Shown: positions 1 through 7,076 of the stretch, piece after piece
Layout of the letters: each line of letters opens with the position of its first letter
Position numbering within the stretch: the first letter of the stretch is position 1
Assembly: GCA_009928665.1 (NCBI GenBank)
Contig: SACF01000014.1
Location: 1 to 64,000 of the forward strand
Direction of reading: 5' to 3'
DNA length: 64,000 nt
Origin: Alphaproteobacteria bacterium
Lineage (GTDB): Bacteria; Bacteroidota; Bacteroidia; Bacteroidales; FEN-979
Made by a program: the position numbers and the translations under genes
Notes under the pieces: generated by a model
Database searches by the model: none
What the model was told of the DNA's origin: nothing
What the model saw: only the letters and a program-made list of their open reading frames with translations

Positions 1-2419
1 GTGGAAGGGCGTTGAAGTTTGGGGAAATCCACAGTTAAAGCAAACTGCCGTTACATCGACAGGAAAACTAATCCAGGGCAGGGTGACACTCCGAAGAGGA
101 GGCGCTATCATGAATGCTCAAATCGGAATTCTTGCATCTGCACGGTCGGGCGATCAGGAGGATGAAGATTTGTATGGTTATACTGGTGGAATAGTATCGG
201 CCGACAGTGCCTTTTTTGTTAATAACCGGATTGGCGTTCAATTTGACCCATACGGTTTTAATAGTTGTGCCCGCTTCACCCGGACCCGGTTCATGACGAC
301 AGCGGTGTTGCGCGACAGCACTCCGCCCGATTGCTTTGTACGGTCAATCGGAGTTTCACCGATTGTATTCTGCGGTTCGACATTTATCAATACCCGGGCC
401 GATGTACATTATAACAGCCGGGGCAAAGGGGTTTTCAGTCAAAACTCGTACCTCTATTTTGTACCCTACTGCCGGACCAATACCATCCCTTGTTCATCTG
501 AGTCGCCCTGCATTTTTGAAAAACTGACCAGGGGCATCTATGCCACCAATGCCGCGGGAAGCTTGGGAATTGACCTGTCGAAAACCCTTTTCCTCGACAA
601 TACCTACGGGGCTTACTTCAGCGGTTTCACCTCCGTTTCGGGGCTCCGGATATTAAGCAACACCTTCAGGAACGGACAGCCCTGTCCGACAGATAGCTAC
701 GGTTTGTATCTCGACCAGTGTACCGGCTACCACGTGGAGGATAACGAGTTTTACCAGACCGACAGTTCGCTCAAGGGTATCGGACTGATCGTAAATAATT
801 CGGGTATCCTCCCGAACGAGGTATACCGCAACCGGTTTCACAACCTGCGGTTTGCAACCCTGTCGCAAAATGTGAACAGAAACGACGACCAATCGTACGA
901 TGCGACCGGACTGTGTTATAAATGCAATAAGTTGGTAAAAGACGACCTTACCGAACCCAACCTCTTCGATTTTGCGATCACTTACGATCAACCGTATACC
1001 GATTTTATTGGTATCGCCAGGTATCAGGGATCTCATTTGAGCGGCAGTAATTTTGCCCCGGTAGGAAATATGTTCAAACCATACCCTGATTATCCGCATT
1101 ACGATTTTTGTAATGAGGGGAATGATATTGATTATTACTACCACTCGCAAACCTCACTGTGGTATAGGCTAATTCCGCTCCCCGAGAATATATATGGAAC
1201 AGTCAGGACGCATCCTGTTGACATCCCATTTAATGAAAATAGTTGTCCTTCAACTTTAACCGGAGGTGGTAGCTCCGAGGAACGTGATATTCTCGTGGAA
1301 GCTGTAAACCAATCCGACAGCATCAAAGATGTTTTATCAACTGTGGTTGACGGAGGTTCCACCGAATTGCTTACCTTTGATGTACAGACCAGTACCCCTC
1401 CCGAAGCCATGCAGCTCCGTAATGAACTTTTAACCGAATCGCCCTACCTCTCCGATACGGTCCTGAAAACCTCGGTGGGTAAGGAAGAGGTGTTGAACAA
1501 TGCCCTGATCCGCGATGTACTGGTGGCCAACCCCCATTCGGCCAAATCGGAGAAGATCAACGAAATGTTGTCAAACCGCACCATCCCGATGCCCGGTTAC
1601 ATGATGGAGCAGATCCTCGCTGTCGAGGATTCGATCGGCCCCAAAGAGCTGCTACAGGCCAGGAAGGCGTGGTGGGAACAGGAGGCGACAAAATCCTATA
1701 CGCGGCTGATCCATCATTACCAGGGGAACGGCATTGATACCGCCAATACCGACAGCCTGAACTGGCTTTTTGATTATCGCAACACCCCTTCATCCTACTA
1801 TGACAAGACCGATTGGCTCCATGCGCAACAGGATTATGATCAGATGTCAGAAGTAATGAATACCATCCCGGCCCTCTTTAATTTAACCGGATCTCAAACC
1901 TCGACACACCATGCATACCTTGACTTTTATGACGCATCAAAGAGTATTTGCTCAGATACTATTTATGCATTCAGCATCGATAGTATAAGGGGTTCATCGC
2001 TCCAGTCGGTTATGTTGTCAAACAACAACCTGCCCGGAGCCTATGCGAGAAATATGTTGTTGGCAGCCCGAAAGATCACCTACCAGGAACCCGTTATCCT
2101 GCCCGATACCGGATTTAAGGTCACTAAAAGAGAGAAATTCAGAGGAGTTAAAGAAAGCAGCAACCCGAAAGTCATATCGGTATTTCCCAATCCTGCTCAC
2201 GACTATTTTATCGTAAAGATTGATCTTTCAGAGAGACCCGTAAATGGGGTCATAAACTTGTATGATGGAAATGGTAAGATGTTGCGATCATTTGAAGTCC
2301 ACAACCAAAAGGATCAAATCGTTGTTCCGACAACAAATTTAAAGTCAGGCATATATCTGCTTGAAATAGACAGTAATGGAGAAAAACCAAGTAATATGAA
2401 AATTGCCATTATCAGGTAA
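1..2419 (+). CDS. T9SS-sorted right-handed beta-helix surface protein, 5' end outside window
   Basis: The reading frame is open from the first bases of the window (frame of position 2) through a GTG at 83 to the TAA at 2417-2419, so the gene begins upstream and is partial here. The upstream residues contain WKGVEVWGNP and GAIMNAQIGI-like text, typical of Bacteroidota parallel beta-helix (pectate-lyase-like) repeats. Polar repeats with Asn- and Asp-rich turns fill the first half. The last 75 residues are a type A T9SS sorting domain: VFPNPAHDYF, then GVINLYDGNGK, then a final strand ending KIAIIR. The product should be exported by Sec and anchored or released by T9SS. Substrate or enzymatic activity cannot be told. 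A hairpin terminator follows closely. Confidence 0.8.
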   Translation, partial: WKGVEVWGNPQLKQTAVTSTGKLIQGRVTLRRGGAIMNAQIGILASARSGDQEDEDLYGYTGGIVSADSAFFVNNRIGVQFDPYGFNSCARFTRTRFMTTAVLRDSTPPDCFVRSIGVSPIVFCGSTFINTRADVHYNSRGKGVFSQNSYLYFVPYCRTNTIPCSSESPCIFEKLTRGIYATNAAGSLGIDLSKTLFLDNTYGAYFSGFTSVSGLRILSNTFRNGQPCPTDSYGLYLDQCTGYHVEDNEFYQTDSSLKGIGLIVNNSGILPNEVYRNRFHNLRFATLSQNVNRNDDQSYDATGLCYKCNKLVKDDLTEPNLFDFAITYDQPYTDFIGIARYQGSHLSGSNFAPVGNMFKPYPDYPHYDFCNEGNDIDYYYHSQTSLWYRLIPLPENIYGTVRTHPVDIPFNENSCPSTLTGGGSSEERDILVEAVNQSDSIKDVLSTVVDGGSTELLTFDVQTSTPPEAMQLRNELLTESPYLSDTVLKTSVGKEEVLNNALIRDVLVANPHSAKSEKINEMLSNRTIPMPGYMMEQILAVEDSIGPKELLQARKAWWEQEATKSYTRLIHHYQGNGIDTANTDSLNWLFDYRNTPSSYYDKTDWLHAQQDYDQMSEVMNTIPALFNLTGSQTSTHHAYLDFYDASKSICSDTIYAFSIDSIRGSSLQSVMLSNNNLPGAYARNMLLAARKITYQEPVILPDTGFKVTKREKFRGVKESSNPKVISVFPNPAHDYFIVKIDLSERPVNGVINLYDGNGKMLRSFEVHNQKDQIVVPTTNLKSGIYLLEIDSNGEKPSNMKIAIIR

Positions 2420-2427
2420 CAATAATA

Positions 2428-2463
2428 AAGGTTGATGGATGTGGATAACCATCTATCAACCTT
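2428..2463 (+). terminator. Rho-independent terminator after the beta-helix gene
   Basis: A 13-bp stem (AAGGTTGATGGAT paired with ATCTATCAACCTT, one mismatch) has a 10-nt loop and ends in a short T run. A closely related hairpin recurs at 4193-4226, one repeat unit downstream. Confidence 0.7.
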
Positions 2464-2478
2464 TTGCAATTTGTCAAT

Positions 2479-4098
2479 ATGAAAATAAATTGCTTTATTC
2501 TTTTGCTTCTAATGCTTTTTGGATTTGCTATTGCGTATGGTCAGAATTGGCCAAAATGCTATTTACCTTCCTTCGGGACATTTCCAAATACTGTGATTGA
2601 AAATTATGATCGTGGATACCTGATTGGGGGCCGATACCTTACTTCTGATGGTTACCCGATTAATGGATTAATAATAAAAACGAACATTAACGGTGAATTA
2701 TTATGGCATAAAGCACTCAGCGGAGATTCTGACGGATCGGGTGTTTTCGATATTAATCAAACTGATGATGGAGGTGTTATTATTGGAGGGACAACACATA
2801 AGTATGATTCCTGGGGAGATCCATTCATCATGAAACTGAATGCCTGTATGGAAAAGGAGTGGTGCCGTATTTATACTGTTGGGCAGAACCGGTTTGACAA
2901 AACTGTATCTGTAAAGCAAATACCAGGTGGCTATATAGCGTTGGTATTTTATGGTAACGAACTTTCCTCAAATGAAAAGGTGTATATGTATCGTCTCGAT
3001 AACAATGGCGATTTGTTGTGGCAGCAGCAATACGGCAATACCGACAGCATGATGGCCGGGGCCGAAGGTTACGATATGACCGTGACTCCAGATTTGAAGT
3101 ACCTGATCGGTGGTTATTGTTATTATCCGGATTCTGGAACGTCCGGTCCAAGATACCTACGCCCTTTGATCATTCAAGTTGACAGTATGGGAAACACAAC
3201 CTGGGAACTGCCCTGGAGATATATTTCAGGAGTACATTTTTACGGAATGGCATACAGGTCAATCATAGACAATAAAAACACTATTTATTCTTGTGGTCGT
3301 CATATTGAATCGTCAGCCACTCCACCCGGCGACCGGCCTACAATGCTTAAGACCGATAGTAATGGTAATGAGTTAACCTATTACGATCTGGTACCCGACT
3401 CATGGCAAGCGGTATTTTTTAACCTTAATTGGTTCCAGGACTCAACGATCGAGATCGATGGTGGTTGGGGTATGAATCCCACTTCAGATGGCCAGATTGC
3501 AGTATTTAAAGTTGATCGAACCGGAAATATCCTCGATTCGGTTAACATCATGCAATCTGTTTACTGTTTCTCCGATGCCATCGTAGACCATGACAACAAG
3601 GTAGTGTTGACACAACCTCTTCATGACGGTTATCAGTGGCGCACCTATGTCTGGAAGCTCAACTCCGACCTGGAGTACGACACGCTATACACCCACCCGT
3701 TTGTTTACGACAGTTTATGTCCGCACCCGATTCCCTCCGATACAATTCCGCTCGATTGCGTGGTAGTAGGGCTGAATGAGCCGTTTGAAAATCCGGAAAC
3801 CGGTCGGTTAAAGGTGTATCCCAACCCGGCCAGCGATGTTTTGCATGTTGAAATTCCCGACAAACTCAAAACTGAAACCCATTCGCCGGTTTTCAACCTG
3901 ACAACGGTTTACCACCAATGGAAATCGGCTGTAATGGAAGTTTACGACCTCTTCGGCAAACAGGTATTTTCAAAAGAGATCAATCGCGGCGATAAGCAGC
4001 TCGATCTCAATGTTTCTGCCTGGCCGCGCGGCATGTACGTAGTGAGGTTGGTTTATAACGGCAAGACGGTGGCAAGCGAGAAGGTGGTGGTGGAATGA
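2479..4098 (+). CDS. T9SS type A sorting-domain protein, tandem copy 1
   Basis: The ATG at 2479 is chosen because it opens a clean signal peptide (MKINCFILLLLMLFGFAIA, ending near GQ), giving 539 residues; a TTG at 2464 lies inside the preceding terminator. The body shows repeated GGY/GG-T-D blade-like motifs (YLIGGRYLTSDG, GVIIGGTTHKYDSWGDPFIMKL, YLIGGYCYYPD), as in beta-propeller-like secreted proteins. The C-terminus is a type A sorting domain: VYPNPASDVLHVE, then AVMEVYDLFGKQV, then GMYVVRLVYNGKTVASEKVVVE split over two strands. It is a close paralogue of the next gene with a constant 1760-bp offset over most of its length. It is a surface or secreted protein; the function is unknown. Confidence 0.85.
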   Translation: MKINCFILLLLMLFGFAIAYGQNWPKCYLPSFGTFPNTVIENYDRGYLIGGRYLTSDGYPINGLIIKTNINGELLWHKALSGDSDGSGVFDINQTDDGGVIIGGTTHKYDSWGDPFIMKLNACMEKEWCRIYTVGQNRFDKTVSVKQIPGGYIALVFYGNELSSNEKVYMYRLDNNGDLLWQQQYGNTDSMMAGAEGYDMTVTPDLKYLIGGYCYYPDSGTSGPRYLRPLIIQVDSMGNTTWELPWRYISGVHFYGMAYRSIIDNKNTIYSCGRHIESSATPPGDRPTMLKTDSNGNELTYYDLVPDSWQAVFFNLNWFQDSTIEIDGGWGMNPTSDGQIAVFKVDRTGNILDSVNIMQSVYCFSDAIVDHDNKVVLTQPLHDGYQWRTYVWKLNSDLEYDTLYTHPFVYDSLCPHPIPSDTIPLDCVVVGLNEPFENPETGRLKVYPNPASDVLHVEIPDKLKTETHSPVFNLTTVYHQWKSAVMEVYDLFGKQVFSKEINRGDKQLDLNVSAWPRGMYVVRLVYNGKTVASEKVVVE

Positions 4099-4100
4099 AG

Positions 4101-4184
4101 CACCTGAACTCAGGCTTATACTTGCTTGAACTATTCAGTAATGGGGAAAAAGTAAGTAGTGTGAAAATTGCCATTATCAGATAA
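4101..4184 (+). pseudogene. Orphan T9SS C-terminal tail, copy 1
   Basis: Just after the stop of the preceding gene, in a different frame, the DNA encodes HLNSGLYLLELFSNGEK followed by VSSVKIAIIR and a stop. This is the last strand pair of a type A sorting domain, nearly the same as the end of the beta-helix gene at 2340-2419. It has no start codon of its own. It reads as the residue of an older 3' end left behind when the coding region acquired a different sorting domain, or as a duplication scar. Confidence 0.75.
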
Positions 4185-4192
4185 CAATAATA

Positions 4193-4226
4193 AAGGTTGA
4201 TGGATGGTTGCCCATCCATCAACCTT
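4193..4226 (+). terminator. Rho-independent terminator, perfect 15-bp stem
   Basis: AAGGTTGATGGATGG at 4193-4207 pairs without mismatch with 4212-4226 around a 4-nt loop, followed by an A/T-rich tract. It is the sister of the hairpin at 2428-2463, showing that the duplicated unit included this terminator. Confidence 0.8.
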
Positions 4227-4241
4227 ATTTATATTATACTA

Positions 4242-5858
4242 ATGAAGACATTGAAAATTTTATTGTTTATCGTATTGTTTATCTCTCGTAATCAGGTTTT
4301 TAGCCAGCTTTGGCCTAAAGTCTATTTGGCTAATCAAGGCACAGCCCCGTTTTCAATAACAAAAAGTTATGATAAGGGATACCTTATCGGTGGTTGGTTT
4401 GTTACATCAGACGGTTTTCCAATAAATGGGTTGTTGCTTAAAACAACTATTAACGGTGATATGCTTTGGCAGAAAAGGTTAGGTGAATATAATGATGGTA
4501 CAGGTATTATTGATATAAATCAAACAAACGATAATGGGGTCATTATATCTGGCACAACAAAACAAACAGATTCCTGGGGTGATCCATTTATCATGAAGCT
4601 GAATTCATGTGGCGAAAAAGAGTGGTGTCGTATATTTGCTGTTGGGCAAAACAGAGCTGATATCACACAATCAATCAAACAAATTCCGGGAGGCTATATT
4701 GCCATGGTGTTTTATGGCAATGAATTTTTCTCAAATGAAAAGCTGTACATGTATCGTCTCGATAATAACGGTGACCTTCTGTGGCAGCAGCAATATGGCA
4801 ATACCGACAGCCTGATGGCCGGGGCTGAAGGTTACGATATGACTGTGACTCCCGATTTGAAGTACCTGATCGGTGGTTTTTGTTATTATCCTGATTCTGG
4901 AACGTCCGGTCCAAGATACTTACGCCCTTTGATCATTCAAGTTGACAGTATAGGAAACACAAGCTGGGAACTGCCCTGGAGATATATTTCAGGAGCACAT
5001 TTTTACGGAATGGCATACAGGTCAATCATAGACAATAAAAACACTATTTATACTTGTGGACGCCATATAGAAGAAGAAGCTACTCCATCCGGTGATCGTC
5101 CCACGATGCTTAAGACCAATAGTAATGGTAATGAATTAGCCTATTATGATATGGTCAACGATTCAAAGCAGGCGGTGTTTTTCACTATCAACTGGTTTGC
5201 TGATTCTACGATCGCACTGGGGGGAGGATGGTCGTATTCCATGACTGATCACCACCAGGCGGTGTTTAAAGTCGATCGAAATGGTACTGTAATCGAATCG
5301 GTCGAACTATTACAGTCATTGTACTCATTTTCGGATGCAGTAACCGACACAGATAACAAACTATTCCTTGTATCCGGCCAGCATGACGGAAATCAGTGGC
5401 GCACCTATGCCTGGAAACTCAACTCCGACCTGGAGTACGACACGTTGTACGCCCATTCGTTTGTTTACGACAGTTTATGTCCGCACCCGATTCCCTCCGA
5501 TACCATTCCGCTCGATTGCGTGGTAGTAGGATTGAATGAGCCGTTTGAAAACCCGGAAACCGGCCGGTTGAAGGTGTATCCCAACCCGGCCAGCGAGGTT
5601 TTACATGTTGAAATTCCCGACAAACTCAAATCCGAAACCCATTCGCAGGTTTTCAACCTGACAACGGTTTACCACCAATGGAAATCGGCTGTAATGGAAG
5701 TTTACGACCTCTTTGGCAAACAGGTACTTATCAGAGAGATCAGGCAGGGCGATAAACTGCTCGATCTCAATGTTGCCACCTGGCCGTGCGGCATGTACGT
5801 AGTGAGGTTGGTTTATAACGGCAAGACGGTGGCAAGCGAGAAGGTGGTGGTGGAATGA
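4242..5858 (+). CDS. T9SS type A sorting-domain protein, tandem copy 2
   Basis: The ATG at 4242 starts a signal peptide (MKTLKILLFIVLFISRNQVFSQ) and gives 538 residues. An in-frame TTG at 4197 lies within the terminator stem and is rejected. The protein matches copy 1 along its whole length, with blocks of near identity (about residues 190-275 and the last 135 residues) alternating with clearly diverged blocks (about residues 320-380), a mosaic suggesting gene conversion. The ending is the same type A sorting domain (VYPNPASEVLHVE, then AVMEVYDLFGKQV, final EKVVVE). It is likely an exported surface protein; the ligand or activity is not known. Confidence 0.85.
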   Translation: MKTLKILLFIVLFISRNQVFSQLWPKVYLANQGTAPFSITKSYDKGYLIGGWFVTSDGFPINGLLLKTTINGDMLWQKRLGEYNDGTGIIDINQTNDNGVIISGTTKQTDSWGDPFIMKLNSCGEKEWCRIFAVGQNRADITQSIKQIPGGYIAMVFYGNEFFSNEKLYMYRLDNNGDLLWQQQYGNTDSLMAGAEGYDMTVTPDLKYLIGGFCYYPDSGTSGPRYLRPLIIQVDSIGNTSWELPWRYISGAHFYGMAYRSIIDNKNTIYTCGRHIEEEATPSGDRPTMLKTNSNGNELAYYDMVNDSKQAVFFTINWFADSTIALGGGWSYSMTDHHQAVFKVDRNGTVIESVELLQSLYSFSDAVTDTDNKLFLVSGQHDGNQWRTYAWKLNSDLEYDTLYAHSFVYDSLCPHPIPSDTIPLDCVVVGLNEPFENPETGRLKVYPNPASEVLHVEIPDKLKSETHSQVFNLTTVYHQWKSAVMEVYDLFGKQVLIREIRQGDKLLDLNVATWPCGMYVVRLVYNGKTVASEKVVVE

Positions 5859-5860
5859 AG

Positions 5861-5899
5861 CACCTCAACCCCCAACCCCTTCTCCTCAAGGAGAAGGGG
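5861..5899 (+). repeat. Left arm of perfect 39-bp inverted repeat
   Basis: This arm is the exact reverse complement of 6337-6375. It consists of a C-rich tail (CACCTCAACCCCCAA) and an internal hairpin in which CCCCTTCTCC pairs with GGAGAAGGGG around TCAA. The first five bases, CACCT, are also present at the unoccupied site after the copy 1 gene, so they may be target sequence rather than element. Confidence 0.9.
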
Positions 5900-5933
5900 A
5901 GAAAGAGTTATCGGATTTTTGTATTTTTATAAG

Positions 5934-6350
5934 ATGGTTTATATCGGTAAGAGCCGGGAGTATTTGCTTCATTTGAACGCTGCAGAAGGGATATTTGAAA
6001 AAGCCCGCGTTTTGAGGTATAGCATGACAGAAGCTGAAAAGATCCTGTGGAATGAATTGAAAAACCGGAAATTCAAGGGGTTGAAATTCCGGAGGCAGCA
6101 CCCGGTTCACCGATATATTGGTGATTTTTACTGTCATGAAAAAAGATTGATCATCGAAGTTGACGGAGGAATTCATGACCAGGCGGAAACAAACGAACAA
6201 GACCTGAACCGGACTGCGGAACTTGGCCGGTTTGGAATAAGTGTGATCAGGTTCAGGAACGAACAAGTATTCAACCAGCTCGACCAGGTTTTGCATGAAA
6301 TAAGTAAACACATAGAAAGTATGGCATCCCGCAACTCCCCTTCTCCTTGA
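5934..6350 (+). CDS. DUF559 endonuclease-like protein
   Basis: The 138-residue protein belongs to the DUF559 family, related to Vsr and other PD-(D/E)XK nucleases. Recognisable segments are MTEAEKILWNELKNRKF, then GLKFRRQHPVHRYIGDFYC, then RLIIEVDGGIH and FGISVIRFRNEQV. The D of GDFYC with the E-V-D of IIEVDGG form the expected metal-binding core. The ATG at 5934 is preferred; a TTG at 5919 would add five residues. The last five residues (NSPSP) and the stop codon are encoded by the right inverted repeat. The gene occupies nearly the whole 547-bp insertion. Whether it mobilises the module is inference; the biochemical role of the family is poorly known. Confidence 0.85.
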   Translation: MVYIGKSREYLLHLNAAEGIFEKARVLRYSMTEAEKILWNELKNRKFKGLKFRRQHPVHRYIGDFYCHEKRLIIEVDGGIHDQAETNEQDLNRTAELGRFGISVIRFRNEQVFNQLDQVLHEISKHIESMASRNSPSP

Positions 6351-6375
6351 GGAGAAGGGGTTGGGGGTTGAGGTG
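6337..6375 (+). repeat. Right arm of perfect 39-bp inverted repeat
   Basis: Exact reverse complement of 5861-5899. It includes the hairpin CCCCTTCTCC-TTGA-GGAGAAGGGG (split here for length) and the tail TTGGGGGTTGAGGTG. It overlaps the 3' end and stop of the DUF559 gene. Confidence 0.9.
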
Positions 6376-6406
6376 CCTTGAGGAGAAGGGGTTGGGGGTT
6401 GAGGTG
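6376..6406 (+). repeat. Partial direct second copy of the right arm
   Basis: Thirty-one bases beginning CCTTGAGGAGAAGG repeat the distal part of 6337-6375 directly after it, so the right end of the module carries one and a half arms while the left carries one. Confidence 0.85.
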
Positions 6407-6411
6407 GATTA

Positions 6412-6495
6412 AACCTGAACTCAGGCTTATACTTGCCTGAGCTATTCAGAAATGGGGAAAAAATAAGCAGTGCGAAAATTGCCATCATCCGATAA
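6412..6495 (+). pseudogene. Orphan T9SS C-terminal tail, copy 2
   Basis: The frame encodes NLNSGLYLPELFRNGEK then ISSAKIAIIR and a stop, the same sorting-domain tail as at 4101-4184 with several substitutions. It lies directly downstream of the DUF559 insertion, which separates it from the copy 2 gene. It has no start and cannot be translated with the upstream gene. Confidence 0.7.
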
Positions 6496-6520
6496 AAAAC
6501 AATGTCGTAAAGGACATAGT

Positions 6521-6564
6521 CTTAGACCAGACTTAGACAAGTCTTAGGCCGGTCTTAGGAAAGA
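6521..6564 (+). repeat. Four-copy 11-bp tandem repeat (CTTAGacnagn)
   Basis: CTTAG occurs at 6521, 6532, 6543 and 6554, exactly 11 bp apart, within units such as CTTAGACCAGA and CTTAGGCCGGT. The spacing is one helical turn, so the motifs face the same side of the DNA. No function can be assigned. Confidence 0.8.
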
Positions 6565-6782
6565 AATTGGTTTCAGAGGGAATCATTACCCTGTAGAATG
6601 GCACTCCGCATTTTACACTTCAGGCTTCGCATGTTATGCTTCCCGATTTTCACGCCAGACCTACAAATATACAGATTCTTTTCCGGATTTTTACCCTCCT
6701 GAAGAAAATTACTCATAAGAATTTGGGTGAGAAACCCAAGGTTTTCTCCACACAAAAACCCGCTTAAAAGCGAATTTTTGTT

Positions 6783-6800
6783 TGCGGAGAGACAGGGATT
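6783..6800 (+). repeat. 18-nt copy of a tRNA-Ser 3' end
   Basis: TGCGGAGAGACAGGGATT is identical to 10509-10526, which covers the acceptor and T-arm 3' portion of tRNA-Ser(CGA). It is a direct repeat in the same orientation, on the side where the distal attachment site of a tRNA-integrated element would lie. Confidence 0.7.
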
Positions 6801-6944
6801 GGTAAAAAGCTCATACCATCGGTTGGCATTTTTGAGAGTCAGAGCGTAAAGGCTTGCAATCTTTGCGAAGGTGATGTAAGATATGATGATGGCAAGAAAA
6901 TCAAAGGAAGAAAATGCCACATTGTGGTCGATACATTGGACTTT
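6801..6944 (+). pseudogene. Degenerate IS5-family transposase fragment
   Basis: One forward frame encodes IPSVGIFESQSVKACN, then [18 protein letters not shown] and LDF. These correspond to the SVGIIDSQSVKT and [20 protein letters not shown] region around the first catalytic Asp of IS5-family DDE transposases. The catalytic Asp is Glu here, an Arg is Cys, and similarity ends after LDF. Only about 48 codons remain, with no detectable ends. The rest of 6496-7070 shows no other convincing coding sequence. Confidence 0.7.
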
Positions 6945-7076
6945 ACCAAGAACCACAAAAAAACCATAGAAACTTGTCAGAAATATAAATATTTTGTATA
7001 CATTAGCATAATCATTCCATAATACCACTGGCAATCAACTACTTCAATCAAAACCCAACCACCAAAACCAATGATC

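Larger units (their letters stand above)
5866..6412 (+). mobile_element. 547-bp DUF559 insertion module with 4-bp target duplication
   Basis: The sequence after the copy 1 gene (4096-4184) and the sequence around this module are homologous. The copy 1 stretch reads GC-ACCT-GAACTC at 4100-4111. Here it reads GC-ACCT at 5860-5865, then 547 bp, then ACCT-GAACTC at 6413-6422. Both downstream tails then run 79 nt to their stop codons without an indel, and the stop-to-stop offset is 2311 = 1760 + 547 + 4. The module therefore looks like a clean insertion with ACCT duplicated. It carries only the DUF559 gene and inverted hairpin ends. No transposase is present. Confidence 0.75.

Noticed and set aside
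5886..6488. A 200-codon minus-strand open frame across the DUF559 module
   Set aside because: It is antisense to a clear DUF559 gene and runs through the inverted repeats and the orphan tail.
6573..7034. A 153-codon open frame on the minus strand in the gap before the Fn3/PKD-like gene
   Set aside because: It lies opposite an IS5 transposase fragment on the plus strand, lacks any known motif, and its composition looks like antisense of degenerate DNA.
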